DNA of 15,766 nucleotides, taken from RGIG1959 sp045651865 (lineage in GTDB: Bacteria; Bacillota; Clostridia; Oscillospirales; Acutalibacteraceae). Position 1 is the stretch's first letter; each line of letters opens with the position of its first letter. Of the stretch, positions 7,268-14,517 are shown piece after piece. The notes beneath the pieces were generated by a model that searched no databases, was not told where the DNA came from, and saw only the letters and a program-made list of their open reading frames with translations. The position numbers were made by a program, and so were the translations under genes. The stretch is from the NCBI GenBank assembly GCA_045651865.1, contig JAZRTC010000070.1:1-15766 (forward strand), read 5' to 3'.

Positions 7268-8071
7268 TTATACCTGCTCCGCCTTGGCGATGTCCCACAG
7301 GGCATCAAGCTCTTCAAGAGAAGCAGACTGCATTTCCACACCGCGCTGAGCGGCGAGAGTTTCCACCCGCGTGAAACGGCGGATGAATTTGTCGGTCGCG
7401 GCGGCAAGAGACATCTCCGCGTCCGTCTTTAAAAAGCGGGACACATTGACAGCGGAGAACAGCAGATCGCCGAACTCTTCCTCAATATGTTCCTTGTTGC
7501 CCTCGGCGATGGCTTCCTTAAGTTCGGCCGTTTCGCTTGTCAGGGCGTCAAGAGCGCCGTCAATGCTCGGCCAGTCAAAGCCGACGCGTGCGGCGCGTTC
7601 CTGCACCTTGGCGGCGCGCATCAGCGCGGGCAGGGCGCGGGGCAGATTGCGAAGCAGGGTGCTTTGCTCGGCAGTACCCTTGGTCTGCCGTTTGATCGCA
7701 TCCCAGGTTTTCAGCACAGCGGCGGCATCGTTTGCCTCGCCGTCACCGAACACATGCGGGTGACGGACAATCAGCTTTTTGCACACGCCGTCCACCACAT
7801 CGTCATACGAAAAGCGGTTGTCCTCGGATGCCATCTGCGCGTGGAACACCACCTGCATCAGCACATCGCCGAGCTCCTCACACAGTGCGTGATCGTCGCC
7901 GTTGTCGATTGCCTCGATCGCTTCATAGGTTTCTTCGATGAAGTTGGTGCGGATGGAGCTGTTCGTCTGCTCGCGGTCCCACGGGCAACCCTCGGGAGAG
8001 CGGAGCGCTTTCATGATGAACAGCAGATCTTCGGTTGAGTAGCGTTCTTTGGTTTCAATATGAATCGCCAT
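7268..8071 (-). CDS. mazG: Nucleoside triphosphate pyrophosphohydrolase MazG
   Basis: MazG hydrolyses (d)NTPs to NMP + PPi, removing aberrant nucleotides and in some bacteria tempering starvation responses. The 267-aa protein has two tandem MazG units like E. coli MazG (263 aa). The first has GCPWDREQT (28-36), EETYE (46-50) and E66xxD69; the second has E180/E183 and EEEFGD (197-202). These acidic residues bind Mg2+. The tetrapyrrole-methylase domain fused to MazG in Bacillus YabN is absent. The ATG at 8071 has only a modest upstream site (GGAAAGG, about 11 nt away), but the protein start aligns with the family. A promoter is visible at 8107-8135. It lies upstream of hup, the usual clostridial order. 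Confidence 0.95.
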   Translation of the reverse strand: MAIHIETKERYSTEDLLFIMKALRSPEGCPWDREQTNSSIRTNFIEETYEAIEAIDNGDDHALCEELGDVLMQVVFHAQMASEDNRFSYDDVVDGVCKKLIVRHPHVFGDGEANDAAAVLKTWDAIKRQTKGTAEQSTLLRNLPRALPALMRAAKVQERAARVGFDWPSIDGALDALTSETAELKEAIAEGNKEHIEEEFGDLLFSAVNVSRFLKTDAEMSLAAATDKFIRRFTRVETLAAQRGVEMQSASLEELDALWDIAKAEQV

Positions 8072-8096
8072 CCGACCGACCGCCTTTCCTTTTCTG

Positions 8097-8142
8097 CAAC
8101 CACTTCACTATACCCTATTTTCGGGCAGATTGCAAGTGGTTG
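8097..8142. promoter_or_regulatory. Inverted repeat bracketing the mazG promoter (possible operator)
   Basis: CAACCACTT (8097-8105) and AAGTGGTTG (8134-8142) are perfect 9-bp arms 28 bp apart. One arm touches the -35 box and the other covers the predicted start of transcription. Because the upstream arm is not transcribed, this would act as DNA, for example as two half-sites. No known regulator motif is recognised. Confidence 0.4.
8107..8135 (-). promoter_or_regulatory. Promoter of mazG
   Basis: TTGCAA (8130-8135) and TATAGT (8107-8112) on the minus strand have a 17-nt spacer. Transcription would start near 8100, about 30 nt before the mazG ATG. Confidence 0.6.
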
Positions 8143-8182
8143 TGCCATATTTTTCCCAAAAATTGCCTGAAAAAGGGAAAAT

Positions 8183-8539
8183 TTACAGGGCTTTACCGCA
8201 TTTTTTGCAGAAGGTGGCATCTTTTTCATTGGGAGCACCGCATGCACCGCAGCAGGAAATGCCCTCAAGGTCGTACAGGCGTGCCTGCATCTTGGCGATT
8301 TCATCCTGCAGTTCCTTGACGGTCTCAAATGCATCCGCCTTCAACTCGGCGATATCTTCGTCGGTGGTTTCCGCGTCGTACACCAGACGGCCGATGCCCT
8401 CAAAAGTGGCGGCGAGCTTCTTTTCCAGATCGCCGATGGCGAGCTTGATCTTCGTTTTGTCAACGATTTCACCCGTCTTGTCTTTGACAGAACCGACGAT
8501 GTCGCGGGCTTTTGCCAGGATATCTTCAAAAGTAGTCAT
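8183..8539 (-). CDS. Coiled-coil protein with C-terminal zinc ribbon, function unknown
   Basis: I recognise no named family for this 118-aa protein. Residues about 5-90 are rich in charged and small residues with a heptad-like pattern (DLEKKLAATFEGIGRL; ELKADAFETVKELQDEIAKMQARL), suggesting one or two long helices or a coiled coil. The C-terminus holds a zinc ribbon with C97xxC100 and C111xxC114, ending CKKCGKAL. Such small zinc-ribbon domains often mediate protein or nucleic-acid contacts. No signal peptide or membrane segment is seen. The ATG at 8539 has AAAGGA at 8550-8555, 10 nt away, and a good promoter lies just upstream. It sits between the kinase gene and mazG, all on the same strand, but its own promoter suggests separate control. 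Confidence 0.85.
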   Translation of the reverse strand: MTTFEDILAKARDIVGSVKDKTGEIVDKTKIKLAIGDLEKKLAATFEGIGRLVYDAETTDEDIAELKADAFETVKELQDEIAKMQARLYDLEGISCCGACGAPNEKDATFCKKCGKAL

Positions 8540-8571
8540 AAACTTTCCGTCCTTTCACATGGATTTCTTAT

Positions 8572-8600
8572 AGTATACTCCTTTTTTTCAAAAGGTGCAA
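8572..8600 (-). promoter_or_regulatory. Promoter of the zinc-ribbon gene, overlapping the kinase gene end
   Basis: TTGCAC (8595-8600) and TATACT (8572-8577) have a 17-nt spacer on the minus strand. The -35 box lies in the last codons of the kinase gene (stop at 8588), so the small downstream gene can be read independently. Confidence 0.6.
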
Positions 8601-9541
8601 GAGTTTCCGATAAATTCACGCAGGATGCTGTCAGCAGGGACACTGTCCTGCGGCAGAGCGGGGAACCGTGCCAGTGCCTTTTGCAGACGGCGGGCAGTTG
8701 CCTCATACGGCGTGCCGTACAGCGCCGCCAGCTTGTCGGTGATCAGCGGTGCCGTCACGCACGGCTCATAGGCAAGCGCGGTGTCAATGAGCAGCTGAGC
8801 GCTGTCGCTGTAAGGGAAGATGTGCCGCTCGTCGCCGCTGAGCACCTTTTGCCACATCGCCATGGTATCGGCAAATGAGGTCGCGCGGGTACGCTCGTCG
8901 CGGAGCAGACGGCGGACAAGGCGGATATCGCGGCGGCACAGCAACATGGTGTCGCCGTCGGTAAAGCGGGTGCGGGTGTTGATAAACAGCCGTAGGGAGG
9001 GAACGGGCAGGTCGCCGAGTCCCTCCGTCAACAGCGGTGAAAACGCCTGGATTCCTTCAAAAATAACGGCGGTGCGCCCCGTGATACGAAGATGTGTGCG
9101 GCAATCGCTCGGCTTGCCCGCTTCAAAGTCATAGCGCGGCAGGTCGGTTTCACCCGTTGCGGCAAGCTCGGTCAGACAGCGGTGAAGCTGGGGCAGATCA
9201 AGTGCTTTGGGGGATTCATAATCAAAACTGCCGTCCTCAAGGAGCGGTGCTTTGCCCACCCCGCGGTAAAAATCATCCAGCGATACCACAAACGCCTGCA
9301 CACCGCGGTTTTCGAGCGCCGCGCACAGCCGCCGTGCCGTTGTGGTCTTGCCCACCGAGGACGGGCCGCACATCCACACGAACTGTAAGCCTTTTGCGGC
9401 AGCGGCAATGGTCTGTGCCGCTGTTTGGATCTGATGGGTATAGCGCGCTTCCTCGCGCGCGATCAGACCTGCCGCATCGGCGATGAGTTGTGTTTTCAAA
9501 TGTTGCAGATCATGACTGCAGGAGTTCGCGGTAGGGGTCAT
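8588..9541 (-). CDS. Uridine kinase/phosphoribulokinase-family P-loop kinase
   Basis: The 317-aa protein belongs to the P-loop kinase group that contains uridine kinase (phosphorylates uridine/cytidine) and phosphoribulokinase. Visible are Walker A GPSSVGKT (59-66), the substrate-site SLDDFYRG (88-94), the YDFEAGKP loop (137-144) and VIFEGIQAF (159-167). Typical Udk is about 210 aa; this one has about 50 extra N-terminal residues, mainly helical, and a long C-terminal extension, so the substrate may differ. I do not assign udk. The ATG at 9541 overlaps the hemZ end by 32 nt, with AGGTGG at 9551-9556, 9 nt away, inside hemZ. The overlap implies translation coupled to hemZ. Confidence 0.85.
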   Translation of the reverse strand: MTPTANSCSHDLQHLKTQLIADAAGLIAREEARYTHQIQTAAQTIAAAAKGLQFVWMCGPSSVGKTTTARRLCAALENRGVQAFVVSLDDFYRGVGKAPLLEDGSFDYESPKALDLPQLHRCLTELAATGETDLPRYDFEAGKPSDCRTHLRITGRTAVIFEGIQAFSPLLTEGLGDLPVPSLRLFINTRTRFTDGDTMLLCRRDIRLVRRLLRDERTRATSFADTMAMWQKVLSGDERHIFPYSDSAQLLIDTALAYEPCVTAPLITDKLAALYGTPYEATARRLQKALARFPALPQDSVPADSILREFIGNSCTF

Positions 9542-10991
9542 AAAAGGTCACCACCTGTTGTTTCCGGTCGAGCATTTCGTCGAACCGATCGATATATTCA
9601 TAGGGAAATTTGAAGTTGAACACGCGCTCGAGATAGTCGCGGTCGGGCGCTTTGAGCTTGGTGACCGCGCCCGCGCCGCAACCGATGACGGTGTGCGTCT
9701 CATCCATCATAAACACATTGTACAGTCCGTCGTGACCGTCCTTTGACCAGCCGGTGTTTTCCTGATTGCCCACACAGCGGGTCTGGCGATAGAGATAATA
9801 CGGGTGATACCCGCTTTCCCACAGCCGCTCGTTTGCATAGCGCACCATCTGCGGAGTCTCGCCGCCTGCGTCGTATTCGGAGTGATCGCGTACCACAAGA
9901 TGCGAAGCGCGTTTCATTGACAAGGTATGCACGGTCACGCTTTCGGGCGACAACGCGAGGATGCCGTCAACGGAGGCTTTGAAGCCGTCGAGCGAATCCG
10001 ACGGCAGACCCGCAATCAGGTCGGTGTTGATGTGGTCAAAGCCGACTTTGCGTGCCATGGCAAACGCATCGTGGAATTCCGCCACCGTGTGGCGGCGACC
10101 GATGGTTTCCAGTACCGTGTCGTGGAGCGTTTGCGGATTGATGCTCAGTCGCGTCGCACCGCCTGCGAGAATGGCTTTGAGTTTATCCTCCGTCACGGTG
10201 TCGGGACGACCCGCTTCGACGGTATATTCGAGACAGTGCGACAAGTCGAGATTGTCCGTGACCGTGCGCATCACCGCTTCCAGCTGGGATGCCGACAGCG
10301 TGGTCGGCGTACCGCCGCCGATGTACAGGCTGTCCAGACGCAGTCCGAGATCGCGGATAATACGCCCCGTTTCCTCGATTTCACGGCACAGAAGCGTCAC
10401 ATAATCGGGGATGAGGTACTGCGATTTTTCGGTCGTGTGTGACACAAAGGAGCAATACGAGCAACGGGTCGGGCAAAACGGCACCGACAGGTACACACTG
10501 CACGATTGCGGGGAGGACAGCGACAGGATCTTGTCCTCGGCGTGAAGCGTGCGCTGTGCCAGCACCGCTTTTTCGTCACTGCACAGCAGGCGCTCGCGGA
10601 AATAGGCAAGCGCTGCTTCTTCACCGACTTCGTGGGTCAGGCGACGCAGGAGCTTGACGGGACGCACACCCGTGAGCAATCCCCACGGCTGGGTGGTGCG
10701 AAACAGCTCGCAAAACTGCTGATAAATCAGTGTTGCGACTGTCAGCTCGGCAGGCGTACCCCACAAGGACATTAACGGGTCATCGCGGTCGATTTTCGCA
10801 CGCACCTCGCGGTCAAAATCGCCGAGCATCACACGGCACACGGCTTCCTCGCCGTCGACGCCTGCCGATACGCGCACGCCGTCACCCGTCGGCACGGCAT
10901 CACACAGCGTGATCGCCTCGTGCGGCAGGAACAGACGGCAGATATTTTCAGGTTCATAGCGGGCAATCCCGCCGAAAAGATGTAGTTGCAT
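9510..10991 (-). CDS. hemZ: Coproporphyrinogen dehydrogenase-like radical SAM protein HemZ
   Basis: HemZ belongs to the HemN/HemW radical SAM group. It is annotated as an oxygen-independent coproporphyrinogen III dehydrogenase, but some relatives act as heme chaperones, so the reaction is not certain from sequence. The 493-aa product is near Bacillus HemZ (about 500). An N-terminal domain of about 165 residues precedes the radical SAM core: VPFCPTRCSYCSF puts the iron-sulfur cysteines at C173, C177 and C180, and GGGTPT is at 225-230; the INTDLIAGLPSDS strand follows. TRCVGNQENTGW near the C-terminus is characteristic of the HemZ branch. The ATG at 10991 has AGAGGA (10997-11002) 5 nt upstream; a longer frame to 11093 overlaps the GDPD gene and was rejected. 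It follows the GDPD gene by 58 nt, probably in one transcript. Confidence 0.93.
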   Translation of the reverse strand: MQLHLFGGIARYEPENICRLFLPHEAITLCDAVPTGDGVRVSAGVDGEEAVCRVMLGDFDREVRAKIDRDDPLMSLWGTPAELTVATLIYQQFCELFRTTQPWGLLTGVRPVKLLRRLTHEVGEEAALAYFRERLLCSDEKAVLAQRTLHAEDKILSLSSPQSCSVYLSVPFCPTRCSYCSFVSHTTEKSQYLIPDYVTLLCREIEETGRIIRDLGLRLDSLYIGGGTPTTLSASQLEAVMRTVTDNLDLSHCLEYTVEAGRPDTVTEDKLKAILAGGATRLSINPQTLHDTVLETIGRRHTVAEFHDAFAMARKVGFDHINTDLIAGLPSDSLDGFKASVDGILALSPESVTVHTLSMKRASHLVVRDHSEYDAGGETPQMVRYANERLWESGYHPYYLYRQTRCVGNQENTGWSKDGHDGLYNVFMMDETHTVIGCGAGAVTKLKAPDRDYLERVFNFKFPYEYIDRFDEMLDRKQQVVTFYDPYRELLQS

Positions 10992-11049
10992 AGATATCCT
11001 CTTGTTTATGATAATCTTCCGGCAATTTCGCAGATCTCTGCGCGGACAC

Positions 11050-11778
11050 TCACTCCAAAATATTGCTTGTGATATAATCCACACCCATTTCAATTAAACG
11101 GGCGGCATCGTCGGGGTGATCGACCGTCCAGCAGTTGACCTTCAGTCCTGCCGCGTGCCACATCTCGACGCGCTCTTTCGTCACCGCACCCCACTGGATG
11201 TCGATGTCGATGCCTTTTTCGGCAAGCTCGCCGCACAGCCATTCGTGGTCGTCGCGCTCGCCCGTGAGGAACTGCGCGGGCAGGTGCGGGAACTGCGCCT
11301 TGAGCGAGGTGAGATTTTCATACCAGAACGAAATAAAGATGGTCTTGTCCAGATGCCCGAGCTCATCAATGATACTCACGACCTTCGCGATATCCTCGTC
11401 TTCAAAGCAGTTTTTGAATTCCAGCACCGCGATCTTGTCATAGCGGTGGCAGATGCGGATGTATTCCTCGAGCGTCGGGATCATCAGGTCGGCGCGGGCA
11501 AGCGAGCCGTCTTTATCCTTGATGCGCACGGCGCGCAGTGCCTCAAAGGTCGAGCCTTCCACGGGGATGTCGATTTCGCCTACGCGGGCGGTGTTGTCAT
11601 CGTGGATGACGACGAATTTGCCGTCGGCAGTCTTGTGTACATCGGTTTCAATGCCGATATGCGAGCGGTTGCCCGCCGCAACGAATGCCGCACAGGTGTT
11701 TTCCCTTTCCAGTCCGCTCATGCCGCGGTGTGCGACGATGAGGGCGTTGCCTTTGTTTTGCAGACGAATGGTATCCAT
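11050..11778 (-). CDS. Glycerophosphodiester phosphodiesterase (GDPD family)
   Basis: GDPD enzymes cleave glycerophosphodiesters to glycerol-3-phosphate and an alcohol. The 242-aa protein has the family TIM-barrel signatures: VAHRG with catalytic H17, ENT (26-28), GIETDVH (42-48) with metal ligands E44 and D46, and IHDD with catalytic H59. Later come LEFKN, ISFW and the C-terminal VNCWTVDHPDDAARLIEMGVDYITSN. There is no signal peptide, so it is the cytosolic type. The ATG at 11778 has AAAGGAG (11788-11794) 9 nt upstream; an upstream in-frame ATG at 11826 overlaps the -10 box. A TATAAT at 11825-11830 gives a likely promoter. It leads the minus-strand group GDPD-hemZ-kinase; I see no clear functional link to hemZ. 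Confidence 0.93.
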   Translation of the reverse strand: MDTIRLQNKGNALIVAHRGMSGLERENTCAAFVAAGNRSHIGIETDVHKTADGKFVVIHDDNTARVGEIDIPVEGSTFEALRAVRIKDKDGSLARADLMIPTLEEYIRICHRYDKIAVLEFKNCFEDEDIAKVVSIIDELGHLDKTIFISFWYENLTSLKAQFPHLPAQFLTGERDDHEWLCGELAEKGIDIDIQWGAVTKERVEMWHAAGLKVNCWTVDHPDDAARLIEMGVDYITSNILE

Positions 11779-11824
11779 AACAAAAAACTCCTTTCGGAAA
11801 TCGTGGTACTCGACAGATACCTTC

Positions 11825-11830
11825 ATTATA
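11825..11830 (-). promoter_or_regulatory. -10 box of the GDPD gene promoter
   Basis: A perfect TATAAT on the minus strand lies 47 nt before the ATG. The -35 region at 17 nt (CTGTTT, 11848-11853) is poor. The divergent AT-rich gap 11779-11988 holds no gene. Confidence 0.5.
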
Positions 11831-11907
11831 CCGCGTATTTTTGAAAAAAACAGCCTATAATTGAAAAATTTTTTATAAAATATTTATTTTCTACCTCTAT
11901 ATAAGCA

Positions 11908-11936
11908 TTGCGTTTTGCAGGGGATTGTGCTATGAT
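11908..11936 (+). promoter_or_regulatory. Promoter of the ruvCAB cluster
   Basis: TTGCGT (11908-11913) and TATGAT (11931-11936) have a 17-nt spacer. Transcription would start near 11943, about 45 nt before ruvC. No obvious LexA/SOS box is seen next to it. Confidence 0.65.
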
Positions 11937-11988
11937 AAAATGGATAATCGGTACATATTGCTATTTTTCGGAAATGAGGTGACGGCGT

Positions 11989-12495
11989 GTGGTGATTTTA
12001 GGGGTCGATCCCGGCTATGCGATCATCGGTTGGGGCGCGATCCGCTATGAGCGCGGACGGTATCTGCCGCTTGCCTTCGGTGCGATCACGACCGAAGCGC
12101 ACACACCGTTCAACAGCCGTCTGTTGCAGATCTACCGTGACTCGGTGACGATTCTGGAAAAAATCAAGCCCGATGCGATCGCGATTGAAAAGCTGTATTT
12201 CACCAGCAACAAAACCACGGCTGTGCAGGTGTGTGAGGCGCGCGGGGTCATCCTGCTCGCCGCCGAGCAGGCAGGTGTGGCGGTGTTTGAATACACGCCG
12301 TTGCAGGTGAAATGTGCCGTGGCAGGCTACGGCAAGGCGGAAAAGCCGCAGGTGATGGAAATGACCCGCCGCTTGCTCCGTTTGAAAGAAACACCCCATC
12401 CCGATGATACGGCGGATGCGCTGGCCATCGCCATCTGTCACGCGCAAAGCGGCGCATCGGCGATCAAGCAGAAATTGATGAACAAGAGTGAATAG
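11989..12495 (+). CDS. ruvC: Holliday junction endonuclease RuvC
   Basis: RuvC is the dimeric Mg2+-dependent nuclease that resolves Holliday junctions with RuvAB. The 168-aa product has the RNase-H-like catalytic acids: D7 in GVDPG, E67 in AIEKLYF, and the pair D140/D143 in HPDDTADALAIAICH. Length is typical (about 160-175). Two adjacent GTG codons at 11989 and 11992 can start it; GAGGTGA (11976-11982) lies 6 or 9 nt away, so the first residue is uncertain by one. It is the first gene of the cluster, 33 nt before ruvA. Its presence fits Clostridia rather than Bacilli, which generally use RecU. Confidence 0.97.
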   Translation: MVILGVDPGYAIIGWGAIRYERGRYLPLAFGAITTEAHTPFNSRLLQIYRDSVTILEKIKPDAIAIEKLYFTSNKTTAVQVCEARGVILLAAEQAGVAVFEYTPLQVKCAVAGYGKAEKPQVMEMTRRLLRLKETPHPDDTADALAIAICHAQSGASAIKQKLMNKSE

Positions 12496-12528
12496 GGATA
12501 ATGCTTTAACCTGAAAAGGAGTAACACC

Positions 12529-13128
12529 ATGCTATACAGTGTAAAAGGAGAACTCATCCATCTGGAACCGAATGTGGCGGTCGTGTGTTGCGGCGGTGTC
12601 GGTTTCCGATGCCGCATCACGATGAATACCGCCCGCCGTCTACCCAAACTCGGCGCGGAGGTGATGCTGTTCACCATGATGGATGTGCGCGAGGACGCGA
12701 TCGAGCTGTTCGGTTTTGCCGAGCAGAAGGAACTGGAATGTTTCAAGCAACTGCTCACCGTCACGGGTGTCGGCCCGAAGGCGGCGATCGCGGTGCTGTC
12801 GGAGCTGTCGCCCGATCAGGTGGCGCTTGCCGCCGCATCGGGGGATCACAAGGCGTTCACCCGTGCGCAGGGCGTCGGCCCGAAGCTTGCCCAGCGCATC
12901 GTGCTGGAAATGAAGGACAAGGTTGCGGCACTGACCTCGTCGGTGAGCGGCATCGAACTCCCCACGGGTAATGCGGTCAGCTTCGGCAACGCCGCCGAGG
13001 CGGTCAAGGCGCTGTCGGTGCTCGGCTTCTCACAAAGCGAGGCGGCGGCGGCCGTCGGCAAGCTCGATGAAACGATGAGTGTCGAGGATCTGGTGCGCCA
13101 GGCATTGAAATTGTTAGCGAAGAGATAG
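12529..13128 (+). CDS. ruvA: Holliday junction branch-migration protein RuvA
   Basis: RuvA tetramers bind the four-way junction and load the RuvB motor. The 199-aa product has an N-terminal OB-fold domain (MLYSVKGELI to about residue 65), two helix-hairpin-helix motifs (VTGVGPKAA at 78-86, AQGVGPKLA at 113-121) and a C-terminal RuvB-binding domain (about 150-199, EAVKALSVLGFSQSEAAAAV). AAGGAG (12516-12521) is 7 nt from the ATG. It follows ruvC by 33 nt and is separated from ruvB by 166 nt, most of it a palindromic repeat. Confidence 0.97.
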   Translation: MLYSVKGELIHLEPNVAVVCCGGVGFRCRITMNTARRLPKLGAEVMLFTMMDVREDAIELFGFAEQKELECFKQLLTVTGVGPKAAIAVLSELSPDQVALAAASGDHKAFTRAQGVGPKLAQRIVLEMKDKVAALTSSVSGIELPTGNAVSFGNAAEAVKALSVLGFSQSEAAAAVGKLDETMSVEDLVRQALKLLAKR

Positions 13129-13131
13129 GTG

Positions 13132-13263
13132 TTGTCCCCCTCTTTGAGGGGGATGTCACGGTGAATGCCGTGACAGGGGGAGTTTTGAGGAGCAATCAAA
13201 CCCGGTGTAAAACTCCCTCCGTCATTTGCTCCGCAAATGCCACCTCCCTCGGAGAGGGAGGCT
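13132..13263 (+). repeat. Composite palindromic repeat, copy C (between ruvA and ruvB)
   Basis: At 132 bp this is the most complete copy: CCCCTCtttGAGGGG, GTCACGG-tgaatg-CCGTGAC, GGGGGAGTTT paired across a spacer with AAACTCCCTCC, CATTTGC-tcc-GCAAATG, and CCTCCCTC-gga-GAGGGAGG (13243-13261). It starts 4 nt after the ruvA stop and ends 18 nt before the ruvB ribosome site. Confidence 0.9.
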
Positions 13264-13294
13264 TTGCGTGTAGCAAACACAAGGAGGCTTTTAT

Positions 13295-14323
13295 ATGATC
13301 GACGAAATGGATTTTGAAAACCGCCTGGTTTCGATGGAGTCCTTGCCCGAGGATGACGGGGACAACCCGCTCCGCCCGCGCAGTCTGGACGAATACATCG
13401 GACAGGAAAAGGTCAAGGAAAATTTAAAAGTGTTTATCGAAGCGGCGAAGATCCGCTCGGAAGCGCTTGACCATGTGTTGCTGTATGGCCCTCCCGGCCT
13501 TGGCAAAACGACGCTTGCTGCCATCATTGCCAACGAGATGGGGGTTAACTTCCGCATCACTTCGGGCCCTGCACTGGAGCGTCCGGGTGATCTGGCGGCG
13601 CTCTTAACCAATATGGACGAGGGTGATGTGCTGTTCATCGACGAGATTCACCGCCTGCCGCGTACCGTGGAGGAGATCCTCTACCCTGCGATGGAGGACT
13701 TTGCGATCGACATCATCAACGGTAAGGGGCAGGGTGCGGCGAGCATCCACCTGCCGTTGCAGAAATTCACGCTGATCGGCGCGACCACCCGTGCAGGACA
13801 GCTTTCCGCGCCGCTTCGTGACCGCTTCGGTATGCTGATGCGGCTGGAACTGTACACCCCCGAAGAACTCGGGCAGATTGTGCGCCGTTCGGCGCGCATC
13901 CTCGGCGCACCCTGTACCGAGGACGGCTCGCTGGAAATCGCGTCGCGCTCGCGCGGCACCCCGCGTATCGCCAACCGCCTTTTAAAGCGTGTGCGCGACT
14001 TTGCGCTGGTGCTGACGGGCGGCGAAATTGACGAGAACGCGGCGCGCATTGCGCTGTCGAGAATGGACATCGATGAACTCGGTCTGGACATGGTTGACCG
14101 TCGGATGCTGCTCGCGATGATTGAGCATTATCGCGGCGGTCCCGTGGGTCTTGAAACCCTCGCCGCGATGATCGGCGAGGAAGCGGTCACCATTGAAGAT
14201 GTGTATGAACCGTATCTGATGCAGATCGGGTTTTTGAGCCGCACACCGCGCGGTCGCGTGGTGCTTCCCGCGGCGTATGACCACCTCGGCATCCCGATGG
14301 AAGGTCAGCAGAGTTTGTTTTGA
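13295..14323 (+). CDS. ruvB: Holliday junction branch-migration ATPase RuvB
   Basis: RuvB is the hexameric AAA+ motor that drives branch migration with RuvA. The 342-aa product has Walker A GPPGLGKT (65-72), Walker B FIDEIH (114-119), sensor GATTRAG (162-168) and PLRDRFG (173-179) containing the expected arginine finger; a winged-helix C-terminus ends GIPMEGQQSLF. A strong AAGGAGG (13281-13287) lies 7 nt from the ATG. The inserted repeat means ruvB may be less tightly coupled to ruvA than usual. Confidence 0.98.
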   Translation: MIDEMDFENRLVSMESLPEDDGDNPLRPRSLDEYIGQEKVKENLKVFIEAAKIRSEALDHVLLYGPPGLGKTTLAAIIANEMGVNFRITSGPALERPGDLAALLTNMDEGDVLFIDEIHRLPRTVEEILYPAMEDFAIDIINGKGQGAASIHLPLQKFTLIGATTRAGQLSAPLRDRFGMLMRLELYTPEELGQIVRRSARILGAPCTEDGSLEIASRSRGTPRIANRLLKRVRDFALVLTGGEIDENAARIALSRMDIDELGLDMVDRRMLLAMIEHYRGGPVGLETLAAMIGEEAVTIEDVYEPYLMQIGFLSRTPRGRVVLPAAYDHLGIPMEGQQSLF

Positions 14324-14346
14324 TAAAAAGCCGAATACAGCCGACT

Positions 14347-14454
14347 GAGGGGATTTAAAACGATTGTAGTTTAGCATTTCAAAATGGTTTTCATATGCAT
14401 CAAATCCCCTCCACCGCCGTGCGGCGGTCCCCCTCCCCTTGCTTCAAGGGGAGG
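14347..14454 (+). repeat. Second type of palindromic intergenic repeat
   Basis: Perfect arms GAGGGGATTT (14347-14356) and AAATCCCCTC (14402-14411) enclose 45 nt. They are followed by ACCGCC-gtgc-GGCGGT (14413-14428) and a 9-bp stem CCTCCCCTT-gcttc-AAGGGGAGG (14432-14454). The design resembles the other repeat but the sequence is different. It lies between ruvB and the methyltransferase gene. Confidence 0.65.
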
Positions 14455-14458
14455 CAAG

Positions 14459-14483
14459 GCTCTATCTGTGTTTTTGATAGAGC
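14459..14483 (+). promoter_or_regulatory. Leader hairpin before the methyltransferase gene
   Basis: GCTCTATC and GATAGAGC form a perfect 8-bp stem with a 9-nt loop, ending 22 nt before the ribosome site. No downstream T-run is present; its role is unknown. Confidence 0.4.
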
Positions 14484-14517
14484 ATCACTTCTCGCCGGAG
14501 AAAAAAGGAGAACCGTT

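Noticed and set aside
8151..8180. TTTTCCC/GGGAAAA as the terminator of the zinc-ribbon gene
   Set aside because: The stem is short and AT-rich, the loop is long, and no T-run follows in the direction of transcription.
11779..11988. Riboswitch or small RNA in the AT-rich divergent gap
   Set aside because: I found only promoter-like boxes and no stable conserved structure.
14395..14517. Longer N-terminus for the methyltransferase
   Set aside because: It would translate palindromic repeat and leader hairpin; the ATG at 14518 has a well-placed ribosome site.
14459..14517. SAM riboswitch before the methyltransferase
   Set aside because: Only one 8-bp hairpin is present; no multi-helix SAM aptamer is seen.
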